Assembly (NCBI GenBank): GCA_963576565.1
Contig: OY755046.1
Span: 51,268,786 to 51,332,785 of the forward strand
Source of the DNA: Aspidapion aeneum
Taxonomy: Eukaryota; Arthropoda; Insecta; Coleoptera; Brentidae
DNA: 64,000 nucleotides
Direction: 5' to 3'
Positions 1 to 10,699 of this stretch are shown here, one piece after another (positions within the stretch are counted from its first letter, which is position 1; each line of letters opens with the position of its first letter). Below the pieces are notes generated by a model. It ran no database searches. It was not told the DNA's origin and worked only from the letters and a program-made list of their open reading frames with translations. Made by a program: the position numbers and the translations under genes.

Positions 1-690
1 CATCGTCGCGCATCGCCTTTAAAACGCGCCGCGCCGGACCTCGTGCCCATTTGCTTGCTTTACTGTTAGGACAGGAACAGGGCGCTGCTCTGTATCCAAT
101 AGAATCTTTTAAAGGCGGGGTACAATTTTGTCTTTAAAGTTAGATCAGGAAAAATAAAGCAAATTAAAATTTTTGGACCTAATACCATTTTGCTTTAAAG
201 CGCAGATATACAAACATGCACTATGTTATTCATATAAAACATTGCATATTATAACCATTTTTTATATAAATTTGTTTTTGTCTAGTGGAAAATTATTCTC
301 AGCTGGTAAAAAAACTAATTATCGAGGAAAACCGCAAACCTGTGGGAATTCCTAATCATTGTAATGTAAGCACTGATGACAAAATATAATTATGTCAATT
401 TTTTTTTTAAATAAATTAATAAAAGTTGACCCATATTTAGTTTTAAAAAACTTAAACAATCCACGAGCAAGACAGATTATTATATGAAACATAATAACTT
501 AATAACTTTTTTCTTAACGCAAAAAAAAAGACAAACCATCTGGTTTTTTATACTAGCTTTTTGTTGTTGTTTAAACAACTATTTGTTTTATCCTTAACAT
601 AAAGGATAAAGCATTGAAAGGACAAAAATATCAAAATTAATGCCATAAGTTAGAGAGAGAGAGAGATAGATGAGAAAAAAGACGATAAAT
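1..690. other. AT-rich stretch, nothing recognised
   Basis: No coding signature, inverted repeat or link to the repeat families below was seen. A short (AG)n run lies near 653-668. Confidence 0.5.
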
Positions 691-698
691 TAATTCGC

Positions 699-743
699 CG
701 AAAATAATACCTTCCTAACCATTGCTACGCGGGCTAGGAAGGT
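699..743 (+). repeat. Family A terminal hairpin fragment
   Basis: A hairpin (TACCTTCCTA, loop, TAGGAAGGTA) preceded by CGAAAATAATACC matches the right end of the longer family A copies ending near 32872 and 50986. Only the terminal ~45 bp is present, and it abuts the next inverted-repeat element. Confidence 0.7.
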
Positions 744-1148
744 AAAAATGTGATCCACACTTTATTGTAGAAAATAAACTTTATTATAAACGATGTATAA
801 CACGGCAATATAGTTTTATGTATGACAATTTAGTCAATTTTGAAACATCATGAAACTAATTTTTTTACAAGTTTTATCCAAGTTTCTTAGAAAGTGAGCT
901 TTCTAAACAAAAAAATTGTTCCTAACTTTACTGTACAATACATTTTTTACCAAAAAGCTTAGTTTCGGAGAAAATTTGATAAAGTCAAAGAAATTTTAAA
1001 TGTTTTTGGATAAAGTTTAGTGATTTTTCAAAATTGATTTAATTGACGGACGCCCTTAAATTGTTATAGATAAAACAATTATTGCCTTGTTATACATCGT
1101 TAAAAGGAAAATTTTATTGTCTACAATAAAGTGTGGATCACATTTTTT
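744..1148. mobile_element. MITE-like element with ~50-bp TIRs
   Basis: The left end carries TGTGATCCACACTTTATTG and, further in, ACGATGTATAAC. The right end near 1071-1147 carries the reverse complement of both blocks in the right order. The interior is AT-rich and non-coding. No clear target duplication was seen, so the superfamily is unknown. Confidence 0.75.
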
Positions 1149-1292
1149 GCTCTAGAGCTGGTTGGGCTTGTGGAAAGTTTAGTGATTTTTTAAAATTGAT
1201 TTAATTTACGGACGCCCCTGAATTTTTATAAATGAAACGAATTGTGCAGTTATTATTTTTCGTTTAAAAGGAAATTTATTGTCTACATTTTA
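1012..1292 (+). repeat. Imperfect tandem duplication, ~115-bp units
   Basis: The block starting AAAGTTTAGTGATTTTT near 1012 recurs near 1174 with shared landmarks: TTGATTTAATT, ACGGACGCCC, then AAAAGGAAA and TTATTGTCTACA. The first unit contains the right TIR of the preceding element. The second lacks the final GTGTGGATC block. Confidence 0.7.
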
Positions 1293-1299
1293 ATATAGA

Positions 1300-1965
1300 G
1301 CTTGGTTTTTAAGAAAATCTAAAAAAACATGTAAGAAACATGTTTTTTTTTTTTAAATTTTACATTACCCCAAAAACGGACGCAGCTGGAGAGTTTGTTA
1401 TTAGTCGCACCACATTAGCTTAGTTTTTGAGAAAATTTGAAAACACTAAAAAATTGTAGTCTTACACGTCGATGATGTGCTAAAACAAAAAACAACAATA
1501 AAATTGTAAAAATATTTTATTTTTCAATTTAAATGGGATTCAAAGCGTTTGCTTAAATCTCTTCACAATGTTTTTCTTTGTTTTTTCTAATAAATTTACA
1601 CTATATGGTCGGCAAATATTTAAAGTGCTATATGATGTGATCTGTTTTAAATTAACATAAAAAATTGCGTCATATTTTATAAACAAACAGCAGTCTTATG
1701 CAATTTTGCCAATGATTCACGTTTAATTTGTATTTTAATCACAAAGCAGTGCATTCAGCCATCCATTAATGAACTAAAAAAATTCTTAACTAAGATTATT
1801 TAGCAAAAATTAGTTTGAATTTCCTATGCGTAGGTACTTTTATTTTTTCACAAATACACTAAACAAATAAAAGCACACCTGAAAAAAAGAAGATCGAATT
1901 GTAGAAGCATGAGCATAGTTTTACTTATCCTTAAAACTGAGACAAAGAATACAAATGAACAGTTT
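1300..1965. other. AT-rich stretch, nothing recognised
   Basis: No coding or repeat signal that I could support. Confidence 0.4.
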
Positions 1966-1968
1966 AGT

Positions 1969-2257
1969 ACCTGTGAATAAAGAAAACAACAATTTTTCGT
2001 GACTAAGCGGGTACAGAAAGATTTTGTTTCTCTTGTATTTTTCCGTGGGCAGCTCAACAGTTGTACACCCACGGGGTCCAATATCTAATGAACACCTATT
2101 AACAGTTAACTATTTCGGTACTCCTTAGAAAACTGCATGATCAATGTGACACTTTTGTAAAACTAAAGAGAGGTATATGAATTTCATCCTACGATATTGG
2201 TAAGAGAAATTAAGAATAATGCCTGTGATACTGTATGCTTTTTACACAAGTGGCGAC
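1969..2257 (+). repeat. ~290-bp repeat, copy 1 (decayed)
   Basis: It aligns along its whole length with 2446-2722. Shared landmarks in order are AATAAAGAAAACAACAATTT, AGATTTTGTTTCTCTTGTAT, GGGGTCCAA, AATGTGACACTTTTGTAAA and ACGATATTGGTAAG. This copy has several stops in the frame that is open in copy 2. A third partial copy lies in reverse at 45296-45336. Confidence 0.8.
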
Positions 2258-2445
2258 ATCTACCAAATACGAAAGAAACTACCAGAGTAAAAAAAAAGGC
2301 AGGCAAATGAAACGAAAAACAGTATCAATGACCGTGACATAATTTGTCCCTCAGGTCGGGTCAATGCGTATTTCATTTTTGCCGACTTCGCGACGTTTTA
2401 TGTCGGGTCAGCGGAGTGTTAGCTAAAAATACTACAAACGTAAAG

Positions 2446-2722
2446 CCCCGTGAATAAAGAAAACAACAATTTTTCGTGGCTTAGCGGGTTTAGAAAGATT
2501 TTGTTTCTCTTGTATTTTTGCTTGGGCAGTCTGAAAGCTGTATACCCACTGGGGTCCAAGATCCAATGGACACCAGTTAACTGTTTTGTCCTTAAGGGAC
2601 TCTTCAGAACACTGCATGGTCAATGTGACACTTTTGTAAAGACAGACGGTATATACATCTCATCTTACGATATTGGTAAGAAAAATAATGCTTGCGATAA
2701 CGTATGCTTTTTACATAAGTAG
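2446..2722 (+). repeat. ~280-bp repeat, copy 2, with an open 90-codon frame
   Basis: This is the second copy of the preceding repeat. One frame (2450-2722) is open, with a hydrophobic run (ILFLLYFCLGSL) and four later cysteines ending in ACDNVCFLHK. The frame has no ATG. It begins at a GTG just after an in-frame stop at 2441, so it could be translated only as an internal exon. Because the sister copy is broken and a third fragment exists, I treat it as repeat-derived. No protein family was recognised. Confidence 0.6.
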
Positions 2723-2763
2723 CCCTCACTTGCAAGCCTGGAATTTTAAGAAATGATTAAAAG

Positions 2764-3335
2764 TGAAAATCGCATCTTGATATAGCAAGCCGTTTTTAAC
2801 CTACGGGTTTTATTTAAATCAGCATTTGCGGAGGGGGCCTATAACTTTTTTACTTATAAAAATTTCAGTTTGATGTAAATTGATTATTATTTATATATTT
2901 TTTAGAAAAGATCCAGCTGGAAAATTGAATTTTATCTGTTACTTTTAGTTTTTGAGATTTTACCCCCTTTTTATTTTTTATTTTTGAAGATTTTTATTTT
3001 TTAATTATCTCTTTAATTTAAATTACTTTCCTGAATTAATCATTTTAAAATAGTTTAAACCCAGTAAATAAATTAAAATATAAAATACAAAGAATATAAA
3101 TAAATAAAGGGGTCATTCCAACGTACTACACATTTTATGTAATATCTCAAAAACTAAAAGTGACTGATAAAATTTAATTTGACAGTTACACTGTAACATT
3201 TTTGAAGAAAAGTATATAAGAACACAATTTACACTAAAATGAAATACTTTCATAAATAAAAAATTAGATGCAGACTTTTCAAAAACTCCCTGTAGCTTTA
3301 AAATGGTTTGCTATATCAAAATGCAGTTTTTAGTA
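2764..3335. mobile_element. Foldback/MITE-like element
   Basis: The left arm contains CATCTTGATATAGCAAGCC and further in TTTTAGTTTTTGAGATTTTA. The right arm (about 3130-3335) contains the reverse-oriented counterparts ATATCTCAAAAACTAAAA and GGTTTGCTATATCAAAATG. Arms are diverged and about 200 bp long. No coding sequence or TSD was seen. Confidence 0.6.
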
Positions 3336-3629
3336 TGTCGTGTGCTTTAGTTATCTCTTGTGTCCTGTCCTTGACACTTCAACCAATTAAAGAAAAATAA
3401 GTGGTTAAGATTTTTCTCATTTGAACTGCTAAAAAATGTCTAGTTTAAATTTTAATAATGTTTTTTGTTACAGGGTCTCCTAGATAACCAGAACAATCAA
3501 AGAAACGAGTTATAGGTAAGCAGGAAGTAAAATTAGAATTTTTTGAAAAGAGTATGTACAGTCAGTGACTTTTTTAACTACCGGTAAATTTTTATAAAAA
3601 TAATGTGTTCATCAACATTAGTAAGTTTC

Positions 3630-4030
3630 TTTTTCTCTAAGAGGACTTAATTTTGCCTGGCACCTCTTTGTCGAGGGCAGGGATCTTTATACTGCGTAGC
3701 AAGTATACACAGTGGACCCACGCTTTTACATCCCTTTCGAAAGGTGGTCCTGCTACATGTTAGACTTGCATCTATCTAACATCGCTATCGTCCCAACAGA
3801 ACTTGGCTATAGGCGATAGACTTCTTTTCCTTTCAGCGCAACTGTCATAGTCGTCGTGAGTTTACTGTAGGAGATTTATGCTGGCGCTATCCTGGTACCG
3901 ACTATATAGCAGGCTCCTTCCTGGTTTATTATTCCTGGTTCCTCGGCTGGCTGTGTGTCGGCTTCTGGACTACACCTGCATATATTCTCGATGTTCAAGG
4001 TCAACTTATATTTTGCCTGCACGCTAATTC
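3630..4030 (+). repeat. Family C repeat, copy 1
   Basis: It aligns over about 390 bp with 19165-19540. Landmarks are CTTAATTTTGCCTG, ACTGCGTAGCAAG, CCTGCTACATGTTAGA, AACATCGCTATCGTCCCA and TGGACTACACCTGC. Copy 1 has an extra ~25-bp CCTGGTT-rich segment. No open frame is shared by both copies. TE class unknown. Confidence 0.85.
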
Positions 4031-4097
4031 GATGACGACTGTTAAACGCTGAAAAAAAAGTGGGCGGCAGGGCGACAAACTTTTTTCATATTTTTGC

Positions 4098-4169
4098 ATC
4101 GTTGTTCAAGACGCGAACCTAGTACCTTCTGCATGTGAAGCAGACGATTATACCACGGCACTACCCGCC
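4098..4169 (-). pseudogene. tRNA-Val(CAC)-like pseudogene or SINE head
   Basis: On the minus strand there is an A-box-like TAGTGCCGTGG, then an anticodon arm with perfect 5-bp stem TCTGC/GCAGA around loop TTCACAT (anticodon CAC), then a B-box-like GGTTCGCGTC. This order and the CTGCTTCACATGCAG block match eukaryotic tRNA-Val. The 3' half does not pair with the GGCGGGT acceptor strand and the T-stem is imperfect, so it should not give a functional tRNA. A tRNA-derived SINE head is the alternative. Confidence 0.6.
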
Positions 4170-4614
4170 TCCAGCAACATTAGGTTTACTTCTTTTTCTA
4201 TATTTAAATTAAAAAAAATAAAAATTTTAGCGCGTCAACTTAAAAAAATCCCTGGCTGTACCTCTTTAGTGAATCAGTTCAAGTCTAGTTCTAAGTTCAA
4301 GTCATTCATTTTATTATTTAAGTAATCGAGAATTTAATCTTAGTTGCATTGGATGTATGCAAATCTAAACTTAATAAATCATTCTACGACTATTGATTTT
4401 TTTGATTAAATTGAGTCCACTACTAGATTAATGTTTGATTCAGGGCATCTATTAAAAATTGCGCAACTTGTATTATGGCGAACCTTCAAGGTGTTAATTC
4501 CAAATTAATTTCCGCGTGTCCACCCACCATCTTCACTTTAATTGCTGTTGCAAGATAATAAATGTATTGCACAATTTTTGAAACAACAATTAAGACCAAT
4601 TTTTATACCAACAA

Positions 4615-4674
4615 AGACAATTAAAATGTCTTAAGGGAGTCGTTTCAATCATAAAAATATAATAGTATCATTCG
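4615..4674 (+). repeat. 60-bp repeat, copy 1
   Basis: It matches 6682-6741 at about 56 of 60 positions, beginning AGACAATTAAAATGTCTTAA (itself a small palindrome) and ending AATAGTATCATTCG. The second copy directly follows a LINE C-terminus, so this may be the 3'-terminal region of another copy of that LINE. Confidence 0.8.
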
Positions 4675-4966
4675 GAGATGGATTAAATAATAAGGACTGT
4701 ATTCACCAAAGCCCGTGTACGTGTGGTAAATCATATGCAGCTGAAAAAATTAGGGTATATTGGAAGCGGATCATGCATGGTCAAATGATCACAAAATTCA
4801 ATGGTCAGAAGCTAAAGTTTGAAGGAGTCGCATTGGCGAAAATGAACGTTTATTAAAACTTCGTAAACAATGCAAAATAAAGAAGTTTTTAGTCAACCAA
4901 GCACAGACATACCAAACATATGGAAACCACTCCTTAAGGAAAACAAAACAAAGCGAGGGGCGGGAC

Positions 4967-5863
4967 GCGTATTTACGTTTCCGTGCTGATTTCACGGCAG
5001 CGCTGTTTTGAAATAGACACGGAAATGTTGCAACATATTTGGTTACAAATGCGTGTTGATTTTAAGGCGCCGAGGCTCGAACAAAGCCCGGATTTGTATT
5101 GAATTACGCAGCGCAGGGGTTTACTTATTAGTGCACATTTGAAACTTAAATTGGATTCACGTTGTTTATTAGTTTGATTTTGAGGTTATATGTTTGTTAA
5201 TATGAAAATTATGGAGCAGTTTAAAAGTATTTGTACTAATATTACTCAAGATTTTGAAATTCTTTGAAGTTGGAAAAACACTCTTCCATTAACTATACCT
5301 GCAAAGTTCAGTGTTCATTGTCTTACACCGGCAACTACGACGACAGATGTTGTTCTGTTATTAATAAATTTTAATGATTTAAATGATTTTCACTTGATTT
5401 CTAACCACATGAAAATAGAAAGTTTCAAAAACCTAACTTAACGAAAGCTAATCAATCAAATCTAACCGAACCGAACCAAAACAAACTGAACCAATAATTT
5501 TTTTCAAAAAAAAAACTTTCCTGTGTTCCTACCCGGGATCCTAGAGGATGTGAATCGGAACCGAACCGATCCTAACTAAACCGAACCAAACCTAACCTAA
5601 TCAAACTAAACTACAACACTATTCACACCATATACGTAGGAATATTACGTATATGATTCACACCCTCTAGATTAGCTTTCGATATGACAATTGAATACGC
5701 TTTTGTAATAGTTTAATGAGCGATGTTCTCTTACAGATCCGTGCTTATTTCGAGATCAAAACTCTTAAAATCAACACGTATTTGAACCCAAATATATTGT
5801 AACAATTCCGTGTCTATTTCAAAACCGCGCCGACGTGAAATGAGCACGGAAACGTAAATACGC
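4967..5863. mobile_element. Mutator-type foldback element with 9-bp TSD
   Basis: A perfect 9-bp direct repeat GGGCGGGAC (4958-4966 and 5864-5872) flanks an 897-bp segment. Its termini are inverted copies of GCGTATTTACGTTTCCGTGC. The arms extend inward about 110 bp with matching blocks such as TTTTGAAATAGACACGGAA and TGTTGATTTTAAG. Long TIRs plus a 9-bp TSD are the hallmark of Mutator-like elements. No transposase is encoded, so it is non-autonomous. Confidence 0.88.
5541..5670. repeat. Short inverted-repeat segment inside the foldback
   Basis: CTAGAGGATGTGAATC (5541-5556) is matched in reverse at 5655-5670 with one mismatch. The interior is rich in AACCGAACC-like words and contains the palindromic ACGTA...TACGT. 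It may be a small MITE nested in the loop. A related CTAGAGAATGTGAA word occurs near 26800. Confidence 0.45.
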
Positions 5864-5933
5864 GGGCGGGACCGCCACACCTGACTGCACACCAAGTAGT
5901 ACATATAAGTAGTAGCCTATAGTTTGGATTGTT

Positions 5934-5992
5934 TAGTTTACACTTGAAAACGGTTAGAGGTACTTACTAACCGAAACGTCGTGTTTATAATA
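5934..5992 (+). ncRNA. Degenerate hammerhead-ribozyme-like motif
   Basis: A perfect 7-bp stem CGGTTAG/CTAACCG is followed by GAAACGTC, and the flanks TTTACA and GTGTTTA could form a stem I. The position that should read CTGATGA reads CTTGAAA, so the catalytic core is not intact. A second weaker candidate (CTGAAGATG, an ACATA/TATGT stem, then GAAACG) lies at about 6108-6148. In other genomes such motifs occur in Penelope-like elements and short retroelements. Confidence 0.3.
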
Positions 5993-6129
5993 AATAAAGA
6001 CAATGGAAGTCCAAAATTGTTTTTCTACTCAATCATGGTATTTGAGTTTCAAACAAAGACATTAATTTATTGTGAGTCATACCATTTAAACCGTGCATAA
6101 CTTTTACCTGAAGATGAGACATAGTACTT

Positions 6130-6681
6130 ATGTATTGGAAACGAATAAAGTGAGTTAGAATTAGACAGTGGACAAACAATATCTCCATGCAATGAGTATG
6201 TATACTTGGGTGTCACATTTGATAAGACAGGAACAGACTGTAAAGAACTGGAAAAAAATAGTAAAAGCAAACAAGGTTAACAGTATTTTATGGAACAGAG
6301 AGATAAAAAAGAATGTAAAATTTAACAAATATGAAACAATGGTGAAAAGCACGCTGTTGTATGGAATAGAGACTTGTCGTGTAACAGAAAAATACAAAAC
6401 AAGATCAATGAGAACAGATCACATAAGAAATAAGATCATAAAAGAAAGAATGGGAATCGAGGGAAGCATAACGGATGACATCACTAAAAGACAACTGATA
6501 TGGTACGGCCATGTACAACGGATGAACGACAAAAGATTACCAAAGCAGGTCCTAGAATGGCAACAGTCAATCCAAAGATCAATGAGTCAAAAAAAACCTG
6601 ACAGAAGATGATTGTCAGGAACGAATGAATAGAATAGGCGTCGAACAACGTAGAAAAACGTTCCAAACCGACATTAGTAGT
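6130..6681 (+). pseudogene. Non-LTR retrotransposon RT C-terminus (RTE/Jockey-type), fragment
   Basis: Two adjoining frames encode the end of a LINE endonuclease-RT polyprotein. Positions 6182-6238 read EYVYLGVTFDKTGTD, typical of the segment just after the RT palm. Positions 6168-6611 read a 147-codon frame with STLLYGIETC, then RMGIEGSITDDI and the C-terminal YGHVQRMNDKRLPKQVLEW. A frameshift separates the two frames near 6240. The catalytic YADD region and everything upstream are missing, so this is a 5'-truncated copy. The next 60 bp recur at 4615-4674 and may be its 3' UTR. Confidence 0.85.
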
Positions 6682-6741
6682 AGACAATTAAATTGTCTTA
6701 AGGGAGTCGTTCTAATCATAAAAATATAATAGCATCATTCG
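6682..6741 (+). repeat. 60-bp repeat, copy 2
   Basis: It directly follows the LINE C-terminus and matches 4615-4674 with about four differences. A LINE 3'-UTR tail is the simplest explanation. Confidence 0.75.
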
Positions 6742-6823
6742 TACGCATATAAGTATCTATAGATACCCTGGATATATTTGCTTTATTGGTATTTATTGGC
6801 CGTATAAAAAAAGGTAATTATAT

Positions 6824-7189
6824 TGTTGCCAGATTTGAAGGTTTTCTTTCAATACGAAGGTTTTGAATAAAAATTTTGACTATTGAAGGTTTGATCCGAA
6901 TTTGAAGGATTTTGACTCTTTTGAAGCAAAGTTAATTAAAAAAGTTCATTTTGCAAATATTTCAATAATTTTACAAAACTTAAATTATGTAGGTAAATTT
7001 AAATACTTTATTTTTAATTTTGGTTTTTATAATTTATGTTTTAAGTTATTATTCATCCATTTTTAATAAAAAAAATTTGTTGATGGTATTAAGTTTTTTT
7101 TTGGTTTGGTGTCGACCAACATTTGAAGGATATGATGGGTTTTTGTCACTTGGTTGAAGGAAGAAAGTCTTTAGAAAAGTCTGGCAACA
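6824..7189. mobile_element. Family K, hAT-like MITE copy 1
   Basis: Termini TGTTGCCAGA and TCTGGCAACA are inverted repeats of the kind seen in hAT elements. The interior shares landmarks (GATCCGAATTTGAAGGAT, TTTTTGGTTTGGTGTCGACC, GGGTTTTTGTCACTT) with 53760-54015. No convincing 8-bp TSD was seen. Confidence 0.7.
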
Positions 7190-7194
7190 CTAAG

Positions 7195-7557
7195 TGCAGG
7201 TAGCACTTGTCGATAGCCTCTGTTAAACCTTATAAAAAGGGATTAGGCACGTACGACCAGATTAGGTGCGTTCGATACTTTTAATTAAAGATATAACGAC
7301 TGCGTAGTCGTGCTTAGTGTCTCTAAATACTGAAATGTTTCCCAAAATTTGAAAATAAATGATCAATTTTTGCACATGCTCCTGAAAATTCCAAAATGAT
7401 TATTGTGATTTCGTTAGCGCGTGCCAGTTTTATGGCAGTTTTTTTATGGCAAAAAGTAGCAGAACGATTGTACATGCAGTATTGGCCACCAACAAGCAGG
7501 CATTAGGAAAAGATTCAGTATAGTTGACCACCAATTAACTAATAAAATCAAAAAAGA
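7195..7557. other. Nothing recognised
   Basis: No coding, TIR or family match that I could support. Confidence 0.4.
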
Positions 7558-7985
7558 AAATTTCTTGGTTTATTTTGATTGTAACAGTTTCATCTGTGTT
7601 TGTTATGACTTTAATTTTGGTGTAGTTCATACTCAAGCCTATATTTTTAGCTGCTGTATCCAGCTCTTTCAGCATTTTTATCAGTTCTTCATTCTTATTT
7701 GTTATTAAGGCGATATCATCAGCATATCTTAGGTAGTTCAAGTATTGTCCGCTTACTTTAATGCCTATTTCTTTCCAATCTAAGTTTTTAAAAACATCTT
7801 CTAGGGCCTGGTTAAATATTTTAGGGGATATTGTATCACCCGGGCTAATAGCTCTTGTTATGCGGATTGGCTTGGTTCCTTCGTGGATTTTTCTTGATGT
7901 TGCTTAGGTCTGCGTATCTGTGATCTATTTGGCTATTAATTATAGATGCTTTTACCGCCCAGTGCTAAATGCTATCGAAATCTTT
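7558..7985 (-). pseudogene. RTE-like RT fragment (family D), with YADD motif
   Basis: The minus strand encodes LRYADDIALITNKNEEL followed by ELDTAAKNIGLSMNY, the palm motif C (YADD) and following segment of an RTE-type RT. The sequence upstream of the motif on the minus strand (7742-7985) aligns with the same region of the longer copy at 36051-37192, but frameshifts break the frame. Both ends are truncated, so this is an internal slice. The aspartates of YADD are intact here, unlike in the 36-kb copy. Confidence 0.88.
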
Positions 7986-7989
7986 TTCC

Positions 7990-8464
7990 TTTACCACTTA
8001 TTAATTTATTTAGAGTCACACCCTTTACTCCCATAACTCTTTCGAATGGCAATTGCCATTTTTACTTAAAGTTACACAGAAAATTTAGTTTGTTTTTTTA
8101 AACGAGACAAAAAGGCACAACATGATTTTGAAAATCTCCAAACACGTGAACTCTGTGAACTGGATTAAAGTTTTTTTTTAAATGTACCATTTGTTCTTTG
8201 GTAGTTGCTACAGGATCAGATTTAGATACAATTTAACTAAGTTATTAGATCTAATTTTGGCCAATATAGGACCTCTCTTACGTTATTACGTCAACAAAAA
8301 AACACAATTACTTTTTTTTGTATTATGATTTTCCACTTCCATCACCGCCCACTTTATGTCAGTGTGCAAAGAACATGTTTAAGACATCAAACCAACCAAA
8401 TAATCGCTTGTCCGATTGATGTACTCTGATTTCAAACTTTTGAAAAAAAAACACAACTCTTTTT
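7990..8464. other. Nothing recognised
   Basis: AT-rich, no supported feature. Confidence 0.35.
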
Positions 8465-8662
8465 ACAAGCTTTTATTTAACTTCACCTGTATGTATGTAT
8501 GTATGTATGTATGTATGTATGTATGTATGTATGTATGTATGTATGTATGTATGTGGATATGTATGTAATCAAATCTTGCAACACATTTTTGAAGAACTTC
8601 CAAACATCCGATTGACTTCAAATTTCGCATAGCGTCTTAGTTCCGATGACAATACAATAATA
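8465..8662 (+). repeat. (GTAT)n-headed composite repeat, left part of copy 1
   Basis: CAAGCTTTTATTTAACTT leads into a (GTAT)n microsatellite (about 8489-8553), then AATCAAATCTTGCAAC, ATCCGATTGACTTCAAATTT and CGATGACAATACAATAAT. The same order occurs intact at 27360-27500. Here the unit is split by the TIR element at 8663-10418 and resumes at 10419. Confidence 0.85.
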
Positions 8663-10418
8663 GTTCTGTTCCATCAAACCGTTCTACGGTCATAGAACCG
8701 TCCAAAAAATCCCAATCCACTGTTTTAAAACGGTTCGGGTTAGATGGAACGACCAAATAACTGTCCAAAAACCGAATGCTGTTCGATTTACTTCAGGCAC
8801 GTGATCATATGCGAGAGAGTTAAATTCAAAATCACGTGACTAAAAGAAAGGGTAGGTTTGGCTTCTGGCTTAAAGATAAATCGAAGGCAACGGATGAATT
8901 CGAGAGCACGAAATTAAATTTGCACACAGAAAGGATTACACAATTACATAGGATTATCATAATATATTTTTAATTTTAGTTCTTTAAAATGCAGATAAAA
9001 TTACATCAATTTAATTTATACAGGGTGTAACTAAATAAGTGTAAAACATTTAAGGGGACGATTCCTCATCGAAAAAAGATAGGATCTCGGATCTTTCATA
9101 TAAAGAAACTTTATTGGAGCATCCCTTGTTAAGATACCGCCCCTTAAAGGGGGTCATAATATTTATGACGATGTATCTCTGTAGTTGTTCGTGAAATAAT
9201 TTTTTGCTGCGAACTGGTTTATTTTGGGCAAAAATCCAAGAGACATTTTTTATTTACAATGAAACAGGCTATCGGAAATACAATTTTAAATGGAAAACAA
9301 ATAATAAGACAAAAAATTACATTGGAAATAAATTTTAGGGGTTGCGTTTTCCACCCCTTACAACCATGGGGTAAACCAAATCCATTACCGGCTTTTTTGG
9401 TAGTTGAACATTTTATGTACCCCCTTTAAGGGGCTGTATCTTAACAAGGGATGCTCCTATCTTTTTTGATGCTGATTCCGCATTCCCCCTTAAATGTTTT
9501 ACACTTATTTAGTTACACCCTGTATTCACAAACTATAGACCATTACAGACTGCCTAATAAACTAAATATACCAAAAATTAACACGAACTTGCATTAGCAC
9601 ATATTTTTGGGCGAAACTTGTGAAAATATATTTATTTTTTCTAATATCACAAGTTTTATGTGAAATTTATATATTTATTTATTTGTATTTTCTAATTTGA
9701 TTTTTATAAAATATTTGTGAAATTACCTACATATTATAGAAAGCCTTAATATTCACAAGGTTTTCGTGATACTTCTAAGAAGTTAGGTAAATCACATTTT
9801 GTAGCTTGTACTTTAGTAATGACCTTAATGTCGATGCCTTAAAGCGAATCCTATCCAATCACCTGCTAAACTAGTTTTTCTTTTTCTAAGCTAGCTACCC
9901 TATGGTCAGTATAGCTTTTTTTCATGTGGTATACCTACACGATCCGCAGTCCCGTAGTAATAAAAATTAAGAGGCTCTTGCAAAAAAATCAACAGATGCT
10001 GCAGATGTTGCAATTTTTTTTTTTTTAATTTAAAAAATATTTGTATATTTACGTGGCTTCCCCGGCATTTTGTCATGTGTTAAAATTGGTCGTAAAACTC
10101 AATTTATTTTGAAAAATTTTTTGGGTTATTCACTGTTTTTTTGAATGTTCTCAGACAAATGTAAGTTTAATGTAATTTTATGGTATATTATTATCTCAGG
10201 TGATGTAAACTAGAAATGTGTGTGTTTTACATACAATTTTTCCGCGCCTTCTAATGCGCCTGTGTGCAATTCTTGTCTTTCAGAGGAGTCCGAAACCAGT
10301 TTAGGTTGCTTGATGGAACGGAAAACTGACTGTCCCATAACAGTACAACGTCTACCTGGAACGCAAACAGGATTTTTCGTATCGTTCTATAACCGTCCCA
10401 CGCTTTGATGGAACGAAC
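8663..10418. mobile_element. TIR element inserted into the composite repeat
   Basis: The left end GTTCTGTTCCATCAAA is mirrored at the right end by TTTGATGGAACGAAC. Matching continues inward (CATAGAAC on the left, GTTCTATAACC on the right). Removing this segment rejoins ...GACAATACAATAAT to GTGGTTTCATCGGG, as in the uninterrupted copy at 27483-27515. No transposase is recognisable. The TSD is too decayed to assign a superfamily. Confidence 0.75.
9021..9522. mobile_element. TA-flanked foldback MITE (CAGGGTGTAAC ends)
   Basis: The 502-bp element begins CAGGGTGTAACTAAATAAG and ends with its reverse complement, bounded by TA on both sides (mariner-type target). Further blocks, for example ATCCCTTGTTAAGATAC against GTATCTTAACAAGGGAT, show that much of it is palindromic. 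It sits inside the 8663-10418 element. Confidence 0.88.
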
Positions 10419-10690
10419 TTATTGTGGTTTCATCGGGTACCTACGTCCCCCCTAACGTGGGGAGTGGAGAGGGGGTAAAACTTTAGTTTGTCCGATTTCC
10501 ACCAAAATTGGTATCTTGGGGTTTTTGAGGATGAGAATTACGAATTTTTGATCAGTTTACAAAAATTCAATATGGCGGATAATGTGGTATCACTGACTGC
10601 CTACCTCCCCCCTAACGTGGAGGGCAGAGAGGGGGTAAAATTTTAGTTTGTATTTTGTTTAGTATCAAATCGTTGGACGGCCTTCTCATC
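10419..10690 (+). repeat. Composite repeat, right part of copy 1
   Basis: It continues the 265-bp unit: TGGTTTCATCGGGTACCTAC, CCCCCCTAACGTGG, AGGGGGTAAAACTTTAG, then a second partial unit starting near 10590. Matches 27500-28330. Confidence 0.8.
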
Positions 10691-10699
10691 GAAGACTTA

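Noticed and set aside
4098..4169. Functional tRNA-Val gene
   Set aside because: The anticodon arm is perfect, but the acceptor stem does not pair and the T-arm is faulty.
5440..5640. Degenerate telomeric array (AACCGAACC/CCTAACC words)
   Set aside because: No regular period. It is low-complexity sequence within the loop of the 9-bp-TSD element.
4615..6741. LTR retrotransposon with 60-bp direct repeats as LTRs
   Set aside because: The repeats are too short, diverged, lack TG...CA ends, and the interior holds unrelated elements. LINE 3' tails fit better.
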